A DNA stretch of 33,456 nucleotides from SG8-40 sp035528435 (GTDB lineage Bacteria > Pseudomonadota > Gammaproteobacteria > Burkholderiales > Eutrophovitaceae). The first letter of the stretch is position 1; each line of letters begins with the position of its first letter. The DNA is taken from contig DATKYN010000010.1 of the NCBI GenBank assembly GCA_035528435.1, positions 1 to 33,456 on the forward strand. The letters are read 5' to 3'. The notes below the pieces were generated by a model. The model searched no databases, was not told the DNA's origin, and saw nothing but the letters and a program-made list of their open reading frames with translations. Position numbers and translations under genes: made by a program. This document shows positions 7,431-16,452 of this stretch, piece by piece.

Positions 7431-7726
7431 ATGATGTTTCGTTCAGATATGTTTTGCCCACACCGGCAGTTCACTCATGAACTGCTTTCCTGATCGGCCG
7501 ACTTCCATTACGTTGCGTTGCGTTGCAGGTTACACGAGCTCCCTTTTCCGACGGCAAGATCTCCTTGCCGCGAAACACGTGACTTGAGGCAACACCTTTG
7601 ACGGAAATCAATGAAGAACACGATCACCATCTCTGCCCCAACCAAATTGATGCAGAATCGCAGGAACTGAAGCACTCTTGCTACCGTTTGGAGAGAGCAG
7701 TTCTTACAATAAAAAAGAGTTCATAA

Positions 7727-10147
7727 ATGCCAAAGACAACCGTACCACCTCTTGACGTTGAGCACCTGTATAACCGCTGCGACCCGGCCGACCTCAACTT
7801 TCAAACCACTGCCGAACTGCCTGACATGGAAGGTGTATTCGGCCAAGACCGGGCGGCCGACGCAATTCGCTTTGGACTTGCAATCGAACGGCCCGGCTAT
7901 AACCTGTATGTCCTTGGCGAACACGGGGGCGGACGCCACTGGCTGGTCAAGCGCCTGCTCGGTGAAGCAGCAGACAAGGCACAGATTCCTGACGACTGGG
8001 TGTATGTCAACAATTTCGAGGAAGCGCGAAAACCAATAGCACTGCGGCTGCCAGCCGGCCGCGGCATGACCCTGCGCAATGACATGCAAAAGCTCGTATC
8101 GGAACTCGCGCCCGCGATTTCCGCGGGTTTTGAGTCCGACCAATACCGCCAACAGGTAGATGCCATACAGGAGGAATTGAAAAAAAAGCAGGAATCGGCT
8201 TTACAGGGACTGGGCGACGAGGCCGCGAAGAACGGTATCGCACTGGTGCGCACACCTCACGGTTTCACTTTCGCACCAGTCAAAGACGACCAGCCGATTG
8301 GCCCCGATGAGTTCGCGAAACTGCCAAAACAGGATCAGGCCCGCATTTCCGAAAAAATTTCCGAATTGTCTGAAAAATTGACGGAAGTGATGCAGGAGGC
8401 GCCACGTTGGCATCGCGAAACAATGACGCGTGTGAACGAAGTCAGTCGCGAGACACTGGGTCTCGCCGTGGGACACCTTGTCGCCGAAGTCAAGGAGCGT
8501 TACGCCGACCTGCCGGCGGTGGTGACCTATCTGGACGCGGTTCTGAAAGACCTAGTTGAATCAGGGCAACAACTTCACGAGCAACCGCATCAGGAAAGCG
8601 ACCCTGACACGCAGAGCATGACGGGGACGATTTCCCTGCAGCGCTATCTTGTAAACCTGTTCATTGACAATTCCCGACTCGAGGGCGCGCCCGTCATTTA
8701 TGAGGATAATCCGACGCATCACTATCTGGTCGGGCGGGTCGACCAGATCGCACAGATGGGCACTCTGGTCACTAACTTCCTCATGGTCAAGGCCGGTTCG
8801 CTGCACCGGGCGAACGGCGGTTATCTAATAATCGATGCCGCCAAAGTACTCACGCAACCCTATGCCTGGGAGGGGCTGAAACGCGCATTGCGCGCTCACC
8901 AGATCCAGATCGAGTCTCTTGGGCAGGTGTATGGACTGATTAACACGCTCTCGCTCGAACCGGAGCCAATCCCGATCAAGCTTAAAGTCGTGCTGATAGG
9001 CGAACGGCTGCTCTATTACATGTTGAGCAGTTACGATCCGGATTTCCAGGAGTTGTTCAAGGTAGAAGCAGATTTCGAAAGTGACATTCCACGTAACGGC
9101 GGCAACACACGACTGTACGCTCAGTTGATCGCAACATTGTCGAGGGTCAATGAGATCAAACCACTCGACAAGGCAGCTGTAGGTCGTGTTATCGAACATG
9201 CTTCGCGCCTGGTAGATGACTCCCAAAAAATGACGACTCATGTGCGACGAATCACTGATCTTTTGCGCGAAGCCGAGCATTTCGCGCAACGCGATGAGCG
9301 TGAGGTCATTTCACGCCACGACATCGAGGAGGCCTTGCATGCCCAGCTATACCGTACGGATCGCGTCAAGCGCAGAACGCAACAAGCGATTCTCGAAGAC
9401 ATTCTGCTAATCGACACGTCAGGAGAACGGCCCGGGCAAATTAACGGTCTGGCGGCGACAACGCTCGGCGAGGCCACCTTCGCCCACCCGGTTCGCATCA
9501 CGGCAACGGTGCGCCTGGGCGAAGGCGACGTCATCGACATTGAACGCGAAGTGGAGCTCGGCGGTGCAATTCATTCAAAGGGCGTGATGATTCTCAGCTC
9601 GTTCCTGGGTGCGCGCTATTCACGCGGGATGCCGCTGGCGTTGAATGCCAGCCTTGTGTTTGAGCAGTCGTACGGGCCGGTCGAGGGTGACAGCGCTTCA
9701 CTTGCAGAGTTGTGTGCCCTGCTTTCGGTGCTGGCCGATACACCGATCCGGCAATCGTTGGCAGTGACCGGGTCAGTCAATCAGCATGGGCAGGTACAAG
9801 CGATTGGTGCTGTCAATCACAAGATCGAGGGGTTCTTTGATATCTGCACTGCCCGCGGACTCACCGGTGACCAGGGCGTGTTGATTCCCGGTGCCAACGT
9901 TCGTCACCTGATGTTGCGTGAAGATGTGGTGGAAGCGGCAATAGCCGGAAAATTCCACATTTATGCCGTTTCCAATGTCGACGAAGCGATTGAGCTGCTA
10001 ACTGGTGTTCCGGCCGGCGTTCCGGACGATCAGGGCATTATCCCGGAAGGCAGTATTAACTACCTGGTAGCGTCAGAAATTGCAGAGATGTCAGCCCGGC
10101 GACAATCGTTTAACCAGCCTGCGGCAAAGAACCATCAGGAGGATTGA
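7727..10147 (+). CDS. Lon-like ATP-dependent protease (LonB/YcbZ group)
   Basis: An 806-aa AAA+ protease fused to a Lon Ser-Lys peptidase domain. The P-loop is GEHGGGRH (64-71), with Arg where most AAA+ proteins have Lys; Arg here is, as I recall, common in this Lon-like group. A long helical insertion (about 120-270, Lys/Glu-rich) separates it from the Walker B segment GGYLIID (about 362-368). The proteolytic dyad is Ser656 in GDSASLAE and Lys699 in NHKIEG, 43 residues apart as in classical Lon. No N-terminal Lon substrate-binding domain is present. Start at 7727 follows AAAAAAGAG. The gene stands alone, between a divergent transporter and a convergent cytochrome gene. Probable role: cytoplasmic protein quality control. 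Confidence 0.9.
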   Translation: MPKTTVPPLDVEHLYNRCDPADLNFQTTAELPDMEGVFGQDRAADAIRFGLAIERPGYNLYVLGEHGGGRHWLVKRLLGEAADKAQIPDDWVYVNNFEEARKPIALRLPAGRGMTLRNDMQKLVSELAPAISAGFESDQYRQQVDAIQEELKKKQESALQGLGDEAAKNGIALVRTPHGFTFAPVKDDQPIGPDEFAKLPKQDQARISEKISELSEKLTEVMQEAPRWHRETMTRVNEVSRETLGLAVGHLVAEVKERYADLPAVVTYLDAVLKDLVESGQQLHEQPHQESDPDTQSMTGTISLQRYLVNLFIDNSRLEGAPVIYEDNPTHHYLVGRVDQIAQMGTLVTNFLMVKAGSLHRANGGYLIIDAAKVLTQPYAWEGLKRALRAHQIQIESLGQVYGLINTLSLEPEPIPIKLKVVLIGERLLYYMLSSYDPDFQELFKVEADFESDIPRNGGNTRLYAQLIATLSRVNEIKPLDKAAVGRVIEHASRLVDDSQKMTTHVRRITDLLREAEHFAQRDEREVISRHDIEEALHAQLYRTDRVKRRTQQAILEDILLIDTSGERPGQINGLAATTLGEATFAHPVRITATVRLGEGDVIDIEREVELGGAIHSKGVMILSSFLGARYSRGMPLALNASLVFEQSYGPVEGDSASLAELCALLSVLADTPIRQSLAVTGSVNQHGQVQAIGAVNHKIEGFFDICTARGLTGDQGVLIPGANVRHLMLREDVVEAAIAGKFHIYAVSNVDEAIELLTGVPAGVPDDQGIIPEGSINYLVASEIAEMSARRQSFNQPAAKNHQED

Positions 10148-10196
10148 CCGGGCATTTGACCGAGTTGCTGCCGCGAGACAACCGGCTGTGAGGGGG

Positions 10197-10937
10197 TCAG
10201 TCAGAGCGCGTCGACCCGTCGACCGGTTTCTCGCTCAATGACTTCTTTCCGGTAAACATCGCCGAGATAATGTTGCCACCTTCTTTCAATTCGGTAACCA
10301 CGATGCCTGCAATATGAAGCACGATCATCGCCACAATTGCGTAAAACGAATAGTAGTGCGCCGTAATAAAAGGTTTGCGAAAAGCACGCATCTCCTGCCA
10401 GGCCGCTTCATCGTACATCTCGGGGGAATAAGGCTGTAACAGTGCCGGATCTACTCCGGCAGCGGCGACCCACCCGGCAATCCACGAACCCAGCGGTGGA
10501 TAGAAAATATCGGTGCCTGCAAGCACCAGACCCGAAACAGCCTGAATCAGCAGCAGCAGAAACAGCAACGCGATACTGATACGGGCCAGCGGGTTATGGC
10601 CGATGTACTGCTGTGGGCGGCCGGACATGAGAGCTGCGACATAATCTTTTAACGCGCGGCCATAGCCAGCGCCCGCCGGCAGGATCGCGCTCCAGCGCGC
10701 GTGGCGATTGCCGATAAACGCCCACACCATGCGCCAAAGAAGGTTCACGGCGAATACGTAACCAAACCAGACGTGAATCTCTTTGAGCAGGACTTTACCG
10801 TCATTGGTGATGCCGAGAACCTTCGCATTCAATATCGCAACGCCTATTGCGATCAGCGCAAGTACACACAACACGTTGATCCAGTGAAACCAGCGCGTTG
10901 GCGCATCCCAGACCCGGTAGACTTTCAGTTCTGACAT
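10197..10937 (-). CDS. Cytochrome b561 / Ni-Fe hydrogenase b-type subunit-like protein
   Basis: A 246-aa inner-membrane di-heme cytochrome b. Hydrophobic segments lie near residues 18-38, 55-75, 118-142 and 195-215, with candidate heme-ligand histidines in RWFHW (18), EIHVWF (55), ITAHYYSF and IVLHIAG (about 190-205). Members pass electrons between the quinone pool and periplasmic cytochromes or dehydrogenases. The start at 10937 is backed by GGAG nine bases upstream and overlaps a small upstream ORF by 13 nt, indicating coupled translation. It ends convergently with the Lon-like gene. No hydrogenase or catalytic partner is encoded nearby, so the electron donor is unknown. Confidence 0.88.
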   Translation of the reverse strand: MSELKVYRVWDAPTRWFHWINVLCVLALIAIGVAILNAKVLGITNDGKVLLKEIHVWFGYVFAVNLLWRMVWAFIGNRHARWSAILPAGAGYGRALKDYVAALMSGRPQQYIGHNPLARISIALLFLLLLIQAVSGLVLAGTDIFYPPLGSWIAGWVAAAGVDPALLQPYSPEMYDEAAWQEMRAFRKPFITAHYYSFYAIVAMIVLHIAGIVVTELKEGGNIISAMFTGKKSLSEKPVDGSTRSD

Positions 10938-11164
10938 CTTGCAACTCCATTGATTGTCATGCTGGCTGATGCTTCGCCACGCAGTTTACTACGGAGACAT
11001 TCCTCCACCGACTCCGGCCAGCAATTCTGGGCAAGGCCGCCGTCTACCGATTTGATGTGAGTCAATTGGCCAGCAATCTGGCCATGTGCGCCACGAATGT
11101 GTGCGATTTGCCAGCACCTGCGTTTAACAAAACGTATTCCGGGCGGCACCAATGCAGCAGTCAT
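10925..11164 (-). CDS. Small hypothetical protein coupled to cytochrome b561
   Basis: A 79-codon ORF starting at ATG 11164 after GAGGGTG and ending 13 nt inside the cytochrome b561 gene. The peptide starts MTAALVPPG, is basic, and has Cys17, then Cys in QNCWPE, EECLRS and ARCQN near the end; it has no signal peptide or membrane span. Its position, 25 nt after a small secreted Cys protein and overlapping the cytochrome, makes translation plausible. I do not recognise a family and composition alone does not prove it. A longer reading to 11299 is possible but lacks a ribosome-binding site and overlaps the preceding gene. Confidence 0.4.
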   Translation of the reverse strand: MTAALVPPGIRFVKRRCWQIAHIRGAHGQIAGQLTHIKSVDGGLAQNCWPESVEECLRSKLRGEASASMTINGVARCQN

Positions 11165-11189
11165 ACCGCACCCTCTTTTTTGTCGACAC

Positions 11190-11459
11190 TCATTCTGCCG
11201 GAGTACCTTCGTGAAATTCGTAGGCAGTATCCTCTTCTGACAAGCCGTCGCAGGCCGCCGCCATATTACGCCTGGCGTTGCTACAGGCAATCGGCGCATT
11301 CAGCATGATGTCGTCCTTGAACCCTTCCCGATCGCAAAAATATCTGTACTGGCTCTTTGCGTCCTCGCACGTTCCGCCGCGTTCATCTTTCTCGCTGGCA
11401 GCATTGGCATTGAATGCAATCCCGAACAAAACGACCGACACAGCTGTTACAAGTTTCAT
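11190..11459 (-). CDS. Small periplasmic Cys-containing protein
   Basis: An 89-aa protein with a clear Sec signal peptide (MKLVTAVSVVLFGIAFNANA, cleavage near residue 20). The mature 69 residues contain four cysteines (TCED, YFCDR, IACSN, AACDG), suited to two disulfides, and an acidic C-terminus. The ATG at 11459 follows AGAGGAGGTCATC, a strong ribosome-binding site; an upstream in-frame extension to 11516 is rejected. It is the first gene of a likely three-gene operon with a 79-aa ORF and cytochrome b561. No heme motif (CxxCH) is present. Family not recognised; it may be a partner or regulator of the membrane cytochrome, which is inference from position only. Confidence 0.75.
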   Translation of the reverse strand: MKLVTAVSVVLFGIAFNANAASEKDERGGTCEDAKSQYRYFCDREGFKDDIMLNAPIACSNARRNMAAACDGLSEEDTAYEFHEGTPAE

Positions 11460-11774
11460 GATGACCTCCTCTGACGACTTGTTTTGAAAGTGCTCGCAGC
11501 CCGTGAGTTGAAGCACACCGCCAGAGTACCGCTATTCCGGCACTGTTTCACCGGAACCTGCCTGCGGTCACGCTACTTTACAATCCGAAGGCGGTTGCCG
11601 CGACGGAGACAACACGTTTCCGGCGAGAGCCGATCCCGCGCAGCCGGACGAACGGTGATCGCGCACAACCGCGACGCTGGGCTATTGGGGCCAACGCTAA
11701 AATGCATAATCACCGTCGGCGCAAACGCGTTAAGCTATATCAACAGCACCGACTAGTGACACCCGGGAGACCAC

Positions 11775-13253
11775 ATGAAACACCACATTGATCCCACTGG
11801 GAAATGCTTGCCAATCAAGCTGGACGCCACCTCAAACGGAGAGTTCGAGCCGATCGCCTTGTCGTATGCGAACCGGCACGCCAACCATCTGGCGCAAGAA
11901 CAGGCAACATCAAATGCCAAGCGGCGCGCGTTAAGCCGGCGTGATTTTCTGGTCTCCGCCTGCGGCGCTGCCAGCACTTTGCTGGCGTTCAATCAGGCCA
12001 ACGCCGCTGCCGGGAAGCATGGAGGCTGGTTCGACCTTCATCCGGAAGGCGCGCTCGATAGCCAACTTGCCGCAACGCAGCTGGACAAGGGTGAATTCAT
12101 TTTCGATGTGCAGGGCCATTTTGTAGACCCGACCGGATCGTGGGTAAAGAAACTGCCGCCGGGCGCACGGCCACTGTCGTTTGCCCCGAAAACACGATGT
12201 GATTTTTCCGGTGAGCCAGGCGACCTTAGCTACCTGAACTGCCTGTCGAGCGACGAGTTCATCAAGGACGTTTTCCTCGACAGCGATACCGATATGATGG
12301 TGTTGTCGTTCGTACCGTCTCGCAGCGATGCCGAGCCGTTGACAATCGAGGCTGCGGACGCGGTACGGCGCATTATCGATCAGATGGAAGGTTCGCATCG
12401 CCTGTTCCTGCATGGCAGGGTCAACCCCAACCAGGCGGGTGACGTCGAAAAAATGGACGAGCTCGCACAGCGATGGAAGGTGTCTGCCTGGAAAACATAC
12501 ACCCAGTGGGGACCGGATGGGAAGGGATTTTTTCTGAATGACGACGTTGGATTGCGCTTCATCGAGAAAGCGCGCGATCTCGGCGTCAAGGTGATCTGCG
12601 TGCACAAGGGTATTCCATTCGGAAAGCGCTCGTATGAACACAGCCAGTGCACCGATGTCGGGCCGGTGGCAAAACTGTTTCCTGATATCAGCTTCATCAT
12701 TTATCACTCGGGGTTCGTGCCAGGCAATGACGAGCAAGCCTATGTGGAAAACAGTGACCGCGACGGCATCGACACGCTGATTCGCTCGCTGCGCGACAAC
12801 GACGTCGGACCTAACAGCAACGTGTACGCCGAACTCGGCAGCACATGGCGCTTCGCCATGCGCGATCCGGACAATGCAGCACACCTTATGGGCAAACTGC
12901 TTAAGCATGTCGGCGAGAACAACGTTCTGTGGGGGACCGATTCAATCTGGTACGGATCGCCGCAGGACCAGATACAGGCCTTCCGCACATTCCAGATTTC
13001 GAAAGCGTTTCGGGAACGCTTTGGCTATCCGGAAATTACCCCGAAGATCCGTGCCAAAGTGTTCGGACTGAACGCCATGAAACCTTATGGAGTCAGCGCG
13101 GAGCAAGCACGCAAGTTCACGCAATCCGATCATGTCGCACGGCAGCGCGCCGCTTATCTGGAGCATCCGCAACCGCACTTTCGCACCTATGGCCCAACGA
13201 CGCGTCGCGAGTTTTTTAACCTGTTGCGATGGAACGGCGGCTCACGCGCATAA
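11775..13253 (+). CDS. Tat-exported amidohydrolase (amidohydrolase_2 / ACMSD-like)
   Basis: A 492-aa TIM-barrel metal hydrolase related to aminocarboxymuconate-semialdehyde decarboxylase and 2-pyrone-4,6-dicarboxylate hydrolase. Candidate metal/catalytic residues are His in VQGHFVDP (about 112-119), His in VICVHKG (about 278), His in IIYHSGF (about 301) and Asp in WGTDSIW. The canonical first HxH is altered to QxH. A Tat motif SRRDFLV (54-60) and hydrophobic segment ending QANA (78) lie behind an unusual 53-residue N-terminal extension. The start has GGGAG seven bases upstream, and no later start offers a better site. Its stop is three bases from the FAD enzyme's ATG, so both are one operon. 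Substrate unknown; a decarboxylase role is possible. Confidence 0.87.
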   Translation: MKHHIDPTGKCLPIKLDATSNGEFEPIALSYANRHANHLAQEQATSNAKRRALSRRDFLVSACGAASTLLAFNQANAAAGKHGGWFDLHPEGALDSQLAATQLDKGEFIFDVQGHFVDPTGSWVKKLPPGARPLSFAPKTRCDFSGEPGDLSYLNCLSSDEFIKDVFLDSDTDMMVLSFVPSRSDAEPLTIEAADAVRRIIDQMEGSHRLFLHGRVNPNQAGDVEKMDELAQRWKVSAWKTYTQWGPDGKGFFLNDDVGLRFIEKARDLGVKVICVHKGIPFGKRSYEHSQCTDVGPVAKLFPDISFIIYHSGFVPGNDEQAYVENSDRDGIDTLIRSLRDNDVGPNSNVYAELGSTWRFAMRDPDNAAHLMGKLLKHVGENNVLWGTDSIWYGSPQDQIQAFRTFQISKAFRERFGYPEITPKIRAKVFGLNAMKPYGVSAEQARKFTQSDHVARQRAAYLEHPQPHFRTYGPTTRREFFNLLRWNGGSRA

Positions 13254-13256
13254 GAC

Positions 13257-14858
13257 ATGACACGGCGCAAGTTCAAGTTCTGGGGTTGGGGGTACGCGGA
13301 CGAACATGCAAGCCATGAAGAGCGCGAACGCCTGAAGGATTTCTACGCGCAACGGTTCTCGGTTTCACAATGGGATGAAGTGGCGCCACCTGTTGTCGGC
13401 GAAATACCATTGCCTGCGTCCCGAATATCAGCGCCCGATACGCTGGCCGCAATTTCCAGCAATGAATCTGAAGACCGGTTGATTCACAGTTACGGGAAAT
13501 CCTATCCGGACAGCGTTCGGGCATTCGCTCGCCAGTTTCCCGCGCCGCCGGACCTCATCATCCGCCCTCGCAATGAGAATGACGTGGTTGCGGCGCTCGA
13601 TTTCGCCGACACCGTGAACGCCGCGGTCATTCCCTTTGGTGCTGGATCGTCGGTAGTCGGCGGTGTGGAAACGGCTGTCTCTGGCAACTTTCGGGCGGTT
13701 ATTTCACTGAACCTGCAGCACCTCAACCGCGTGCTGGAGGTCGACCCGATATCGCGCGCCGCGCGCATCCAGGCAGGTGTATTGGGGCCACAACTTGAGT
13801 CGCAGCTAAAGCCGCATGGGCTCACCTTGCGTCATTTCCCGCAATCGTTTGAGTATTCGACGCTTGGAGGATGGATCGCAACCCGCTCGGGGGGGCATTT
13901 TGCGACGCGACTGACACACATTGACGATCTGGTCGAGAGTACGCGGGTCGTAACGCCTGCGGGCATCAGCGAATCACGACGGCTCCCGGGTTCCGGTGCG
14001 GGGCCCAGCCCTGACCGGCTTTTCATTGGTTCGGAAGGCATCCTCGGCGTGATTACCGAAGCTTGGATGCGCCTGCAGGCAAGGCCGCGCTTTCGTGCAT
14101 CGAAGTCGATTCGTTTCACCGACTGGCAGCAGGCAACAGAAGCCGTGCGCGTACTTAGCCAGGCCGACCTGTACCCGTCGAATTGCCGGCTGATCGACAG
14201 CGAGGAAGCCGTGACAACTGGTTCCGGTGACGGAAAGGCGCACATCCTGATCATTGCGTTTGAGAATGCCGATCACGCGCCCGATGCAAAAATGCAGCGG
14301 GCGCTGGAAATAGTCGCGCAATATGGCGGGCAATGGCAGACCGAAACTCTGGAGTCACCGAACGCACACCACAGCGGCGAAGCCGGCGCATGGCGAAATG
14401 CGTTCATTCGTGCTCCGTTTTATCGGGAAGTCCTCACCGGTATGGGTGTCATGTATGACACCTTCGAAACAGCCATTACCTGGGAACGCTTCCCCGATTT
14501 TCACGCTAACCTGATCGATACTACGCGCCGCATCATTCGCGAGGTAACGGGCAAAGACGGTTCCGTAAGCTGTCGCTTCAGCCATGTGTATCCGGATGGC
14601 CCGGCGCCTTATTTCAGCTTCTATGCCCTGCCGAAGCGCGGAGCCGAACTCGCGCAGTGGTACGAGATCAAGAATGCCGTGTCTGACGCACTAATTGCAG
14701 CCGGCGGCACGATCACCCATCACCATGCCGTGGGCCGCGATCATCGCCGCTGGTACGATCTGCAACGCCCGGAACCGTTCGCCACCGGTTTGCGCGCAAT
14801 CAAACGCGCGCTTGACCCCAACGGATTGCTTAACCCCGGTGTGTTGATCGACCCGTGA
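13257..14858 (+). CDS. FAD-binding oxidase, alkyldihydroxyacetonephosphate-synthase-like
   Basis: A 533-aa flavoprotein of the vanillyl-alcohol oxidase/PCMH superfamily, closest in layout to alkylglycerone-phosphate synthase (AGPS). N-terminal residues 1-12 match the family start FKFWGWGY. The FAD-binding domain (about 100-280) has PPDLIIRPR and PFGAGSSVVGG, then GGWIATRSGGH and GSEGILGVITEAW. The C-terminal cap contains THHHAVGRDHRRW, the His-rich active-site loop of AGPS, and ends with LDPNGLLNPG. AGPS makes ether lipids, but many bacterial homologues are uncharacterised oxidases or dehydrogenases acting on lactate-like or phenolic substrates. It follows the amidohydrolase by three bases and relies on coupling, having only a weak GGCGG upstream. 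Confidence 0.88.
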   Translation: MTRRKFKFWGWGYADEHASHEERERLKDFYAQRFSVSQWDEVAPPVVGEIPLPASRISAPDTLAAISSNESEDRLIHSYGKSYPDSVRAFARQFPAPPDLIIRPRNENDVVAALDFADTVNAAVIPFGAGSSVVGGVETAVSGNFRAVISLNLQHLNRVLEVDPISRAARIQAGVLGPQLESQLKPHGLTLRHFPQSFEYSTLGGWIATRSGGHFATRLTHIDDLVESTRVVTPAGISESRRLPGSGAGPSPDRLFIGSEGILGVITEAWMRLQARPRFRASKSIRFTDWQQATEAVRVLSQADLYPSNCRLIDSEEAVTTGSGDGKAHILIIAFENADHAPDAKMQRALEIVAQYGGQWQTETLESPNAHHSGEAGAWRNAFIRAPFYREVLTGMGVMYDTFETAITWERFPDFHANLIDTTRRIIREVTGKDGSVSCRFSHVYPDGPAPYFSFYALPKRGAELAQWYEIKNAVSDALIAAGGTITHHHAVGRDHRRWYDLQRPEPFATGLRAIKRALDPNGLLNPGVLIDP

Positions 14859-15102
14859 ACACCGCATCTCGTCAACGGCCAGGATGGGATCGGTCTCAGA
14901 TCGCGCCGGCAGCGACTCAACGCATTGAAAATTCAAATCTAATTTTGAAAAGGCTTCCGCGACCTGGTCATTCTGCCGTGCAGCCATGCCACCGACTGAT
15001 CCGCCAAAGGTCTCAGGTGGTCAGTCTTTTGCATTACCTGGACCGTTCTCACACTCACACCGCTCGCGGCCCCAATATCTTGCTTCAATATTTGGTTTGA
15101 CG

Positions 15103-15933
15103 ATGAATGAACTGGATTTCACCAACGCCTCGATCGACGGAATCTACAATCCGGCGATTGCACGCGCCTGCTTCAACTCACTCGGAGAAGCATGCACTGT
15201 AGCCAAGGATGAAGCCTTCTTCGCGGAGAACGAGAAAAGTGGGCATATGTATCTGCTTGTAGAGGGTGAAGTGCGCCTGTTCCGCCGCAAGACGGTGCTC
15301 GATATCGTCCGCAGCGGCGAAGTGTTCGGAGAGATTGCAGCGATCACTGGTCGCCCGCGCACGGCATGGGCCGTGGCCAGAACACCGTGCAAGGCGCTGC
15401 GGCTTGATGCGGCTCAGTTTCGGGGGGCGATTCGCGCAACGCCGGAATTTGCTCTCATGCTGATGAGCATCATGATCAACCGAACCGGGCTCGCACTGGC
15501 GCTGCTGGCCCGCGCCGGCAAGCTCAGCGAACGGCTCGCGGCCAAGGACAGCCGCGTCTTTACCAAAGAAGTCATTGAAGATCTGGCGAAAGCACTCGGC
15601 AATCCGCAACCGGTGAAAGTGCCCGCGAGGAAAACCGTCATGCGAGAGGGAGATATTGGCGGAGATATGTATGCAGTGCTTGCCGGCCGCATTGACGTTC
15701 TGATAAAGGACATCACGGTCGATCACATCGGACCCGGTGGCTTGATCGGTGAATTGGCGCTGGTAGACAATTCCAAACGCGCGGCCACGGCAATTGCTGA
15801 AACGGACTCCACGTTGCTCGCGTTCAGCCGGGAAGATTTTCTGTCGCTGGTGCGCTCTAACCCGCGCTTCGCGGTGACGATTCTGAAGTCCGTAGCAAAT
15901 CGTCTGACCCGGATGACATTTACAAGTGCGTGA
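15103..15933 (+). CDS. Protein with two tandem cyclic-nucleotide-binding domains
   Basis: A 276-aa protein made of two CNB (CAP_ED) modules, about residues 20-125 and 160-270. Each has a phosphate-binding-cassette-like core: GEVFGEIAAITGRPRTAWAV in the first and GLIGELALVDNSKRAATAIA in the second. A helical linker (about 125-160) joins them. No HTH, kinase, cyclase or transmembrane part is present, so it is likely an adaptor or sensor that passes the nucleotide signal to a partner. The ATG at 15103 is preferred over 14986 because the extra 39 residues lack family features, although it has no strong Shine-Dalgarno. Upstream (14859-15102) is non-coding with an AT-rich stretch (14925-14955) and an imperfect inverted repeat near 15072-15095. 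Confidence 0.85.
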   Translation: MNELDFTNASIDGIYNPAIARACFNSLGEACTVAKDEAFFAENEKSGHMYLLVEGEVRLFRRKTVLDIVRSGEVFGEIAAITGRPRTAWAVARTPCKALRLDAAQFRGAIRATPEFALMLMSIMINRTGLALALLARAGKLSERLAAKDSRVFTKEVIEDLAKALGNPQPVKVPARKTVMREGDIGGDMYAVLAGRIDVLIKDITVDHIGPGGLIGELALVDNSKRAATAIAETDSTLLAFSREDFLSLVRSNPRFAVTILKSVANRLTRMTFTSA

Positions 15934-15985
15934 GCGGTCAGCTCGACCGGCTAGCACCTTGCCATTTCCGCTTTACAGGTAATTC

Positions 15986-16402
15986 ATGATGCCCTTGCTT
16001 TCTCTGCGCGGCCAGCCGCGCCACATCGGCTTGATAGACGAACGACTGAAGCCGTGCCCCTCGTCACCCAATTGCGTTTGCAGTGATGATCAGGCCTCGG
16101 GCCACGCGATCGACCCGTTACACCTGTTGGTTGATCCTGCCGAAGCGTGGTCCGCCGCAGTGAAAGCGATTCGTGCCACTGCACGAACCCGCATCATCAC
16201 CGATACCGGGAATTATCTGCACGCTGAATACACGAGTGTTTTTTTCGGCTTCGTCGACGACCTGGAATTGGACCTGCGCCCGGCTGAACGGATTATTGCG
16301 GTGCGCTCGGCATCCAGACTGGGATACGCGGATTTCGGGGTTAACCGCGCGCGAATCGAAATTCTTCGCGCGACGCTACGCGAGCAAAAAATGGTGCGCT
16401 AG
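15986..16402 (+). CDS. DUF1499 family protein
   Basis: A 138-aa protein of the DUF1499 family. The typical LKPCPSSPNCVCSD motif lies at residues 20-33, followed by the family core (IRATARTRIITDTGNYLHAE…FGFVDDLEL split around 60-100) and the closing RSASRLGYADFGVNRARIEILR pattern. Family function is unknown. It starts with two adjacent ATGs (15986 and 15989) after AGGTAATTC; either may be used. It follows the CNB protein by 52 bp on the same strand and may be cotranscribed. It ends convergently with the bicupin gene 50 bp away. Confidence 0.88.
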   Translation: MMPLLSLRGQPRHIGLIDERLKPCPSSPNCVCSDDQASGHAIDPLHLLVDPAEAWSAAVKAIRATARTRIITDTGNYLHAEYTSVFFGFVDDLELDLRPAERIIAVRSASRLGYADFGVNRARIEILRATLREQKMVR

Positions 16403-16452
16403 GGTGTCGGCCCCGCTCAACGTGTTGTCGATATTGGTTTGCAGGTTTAACT

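Noticed and set aside
11931..12908. 325-aa minus-strand ORF opposite the amidohydrolase
   Set aside because: Entirely antisense to a gene with clear catalytic motifs, without start support.
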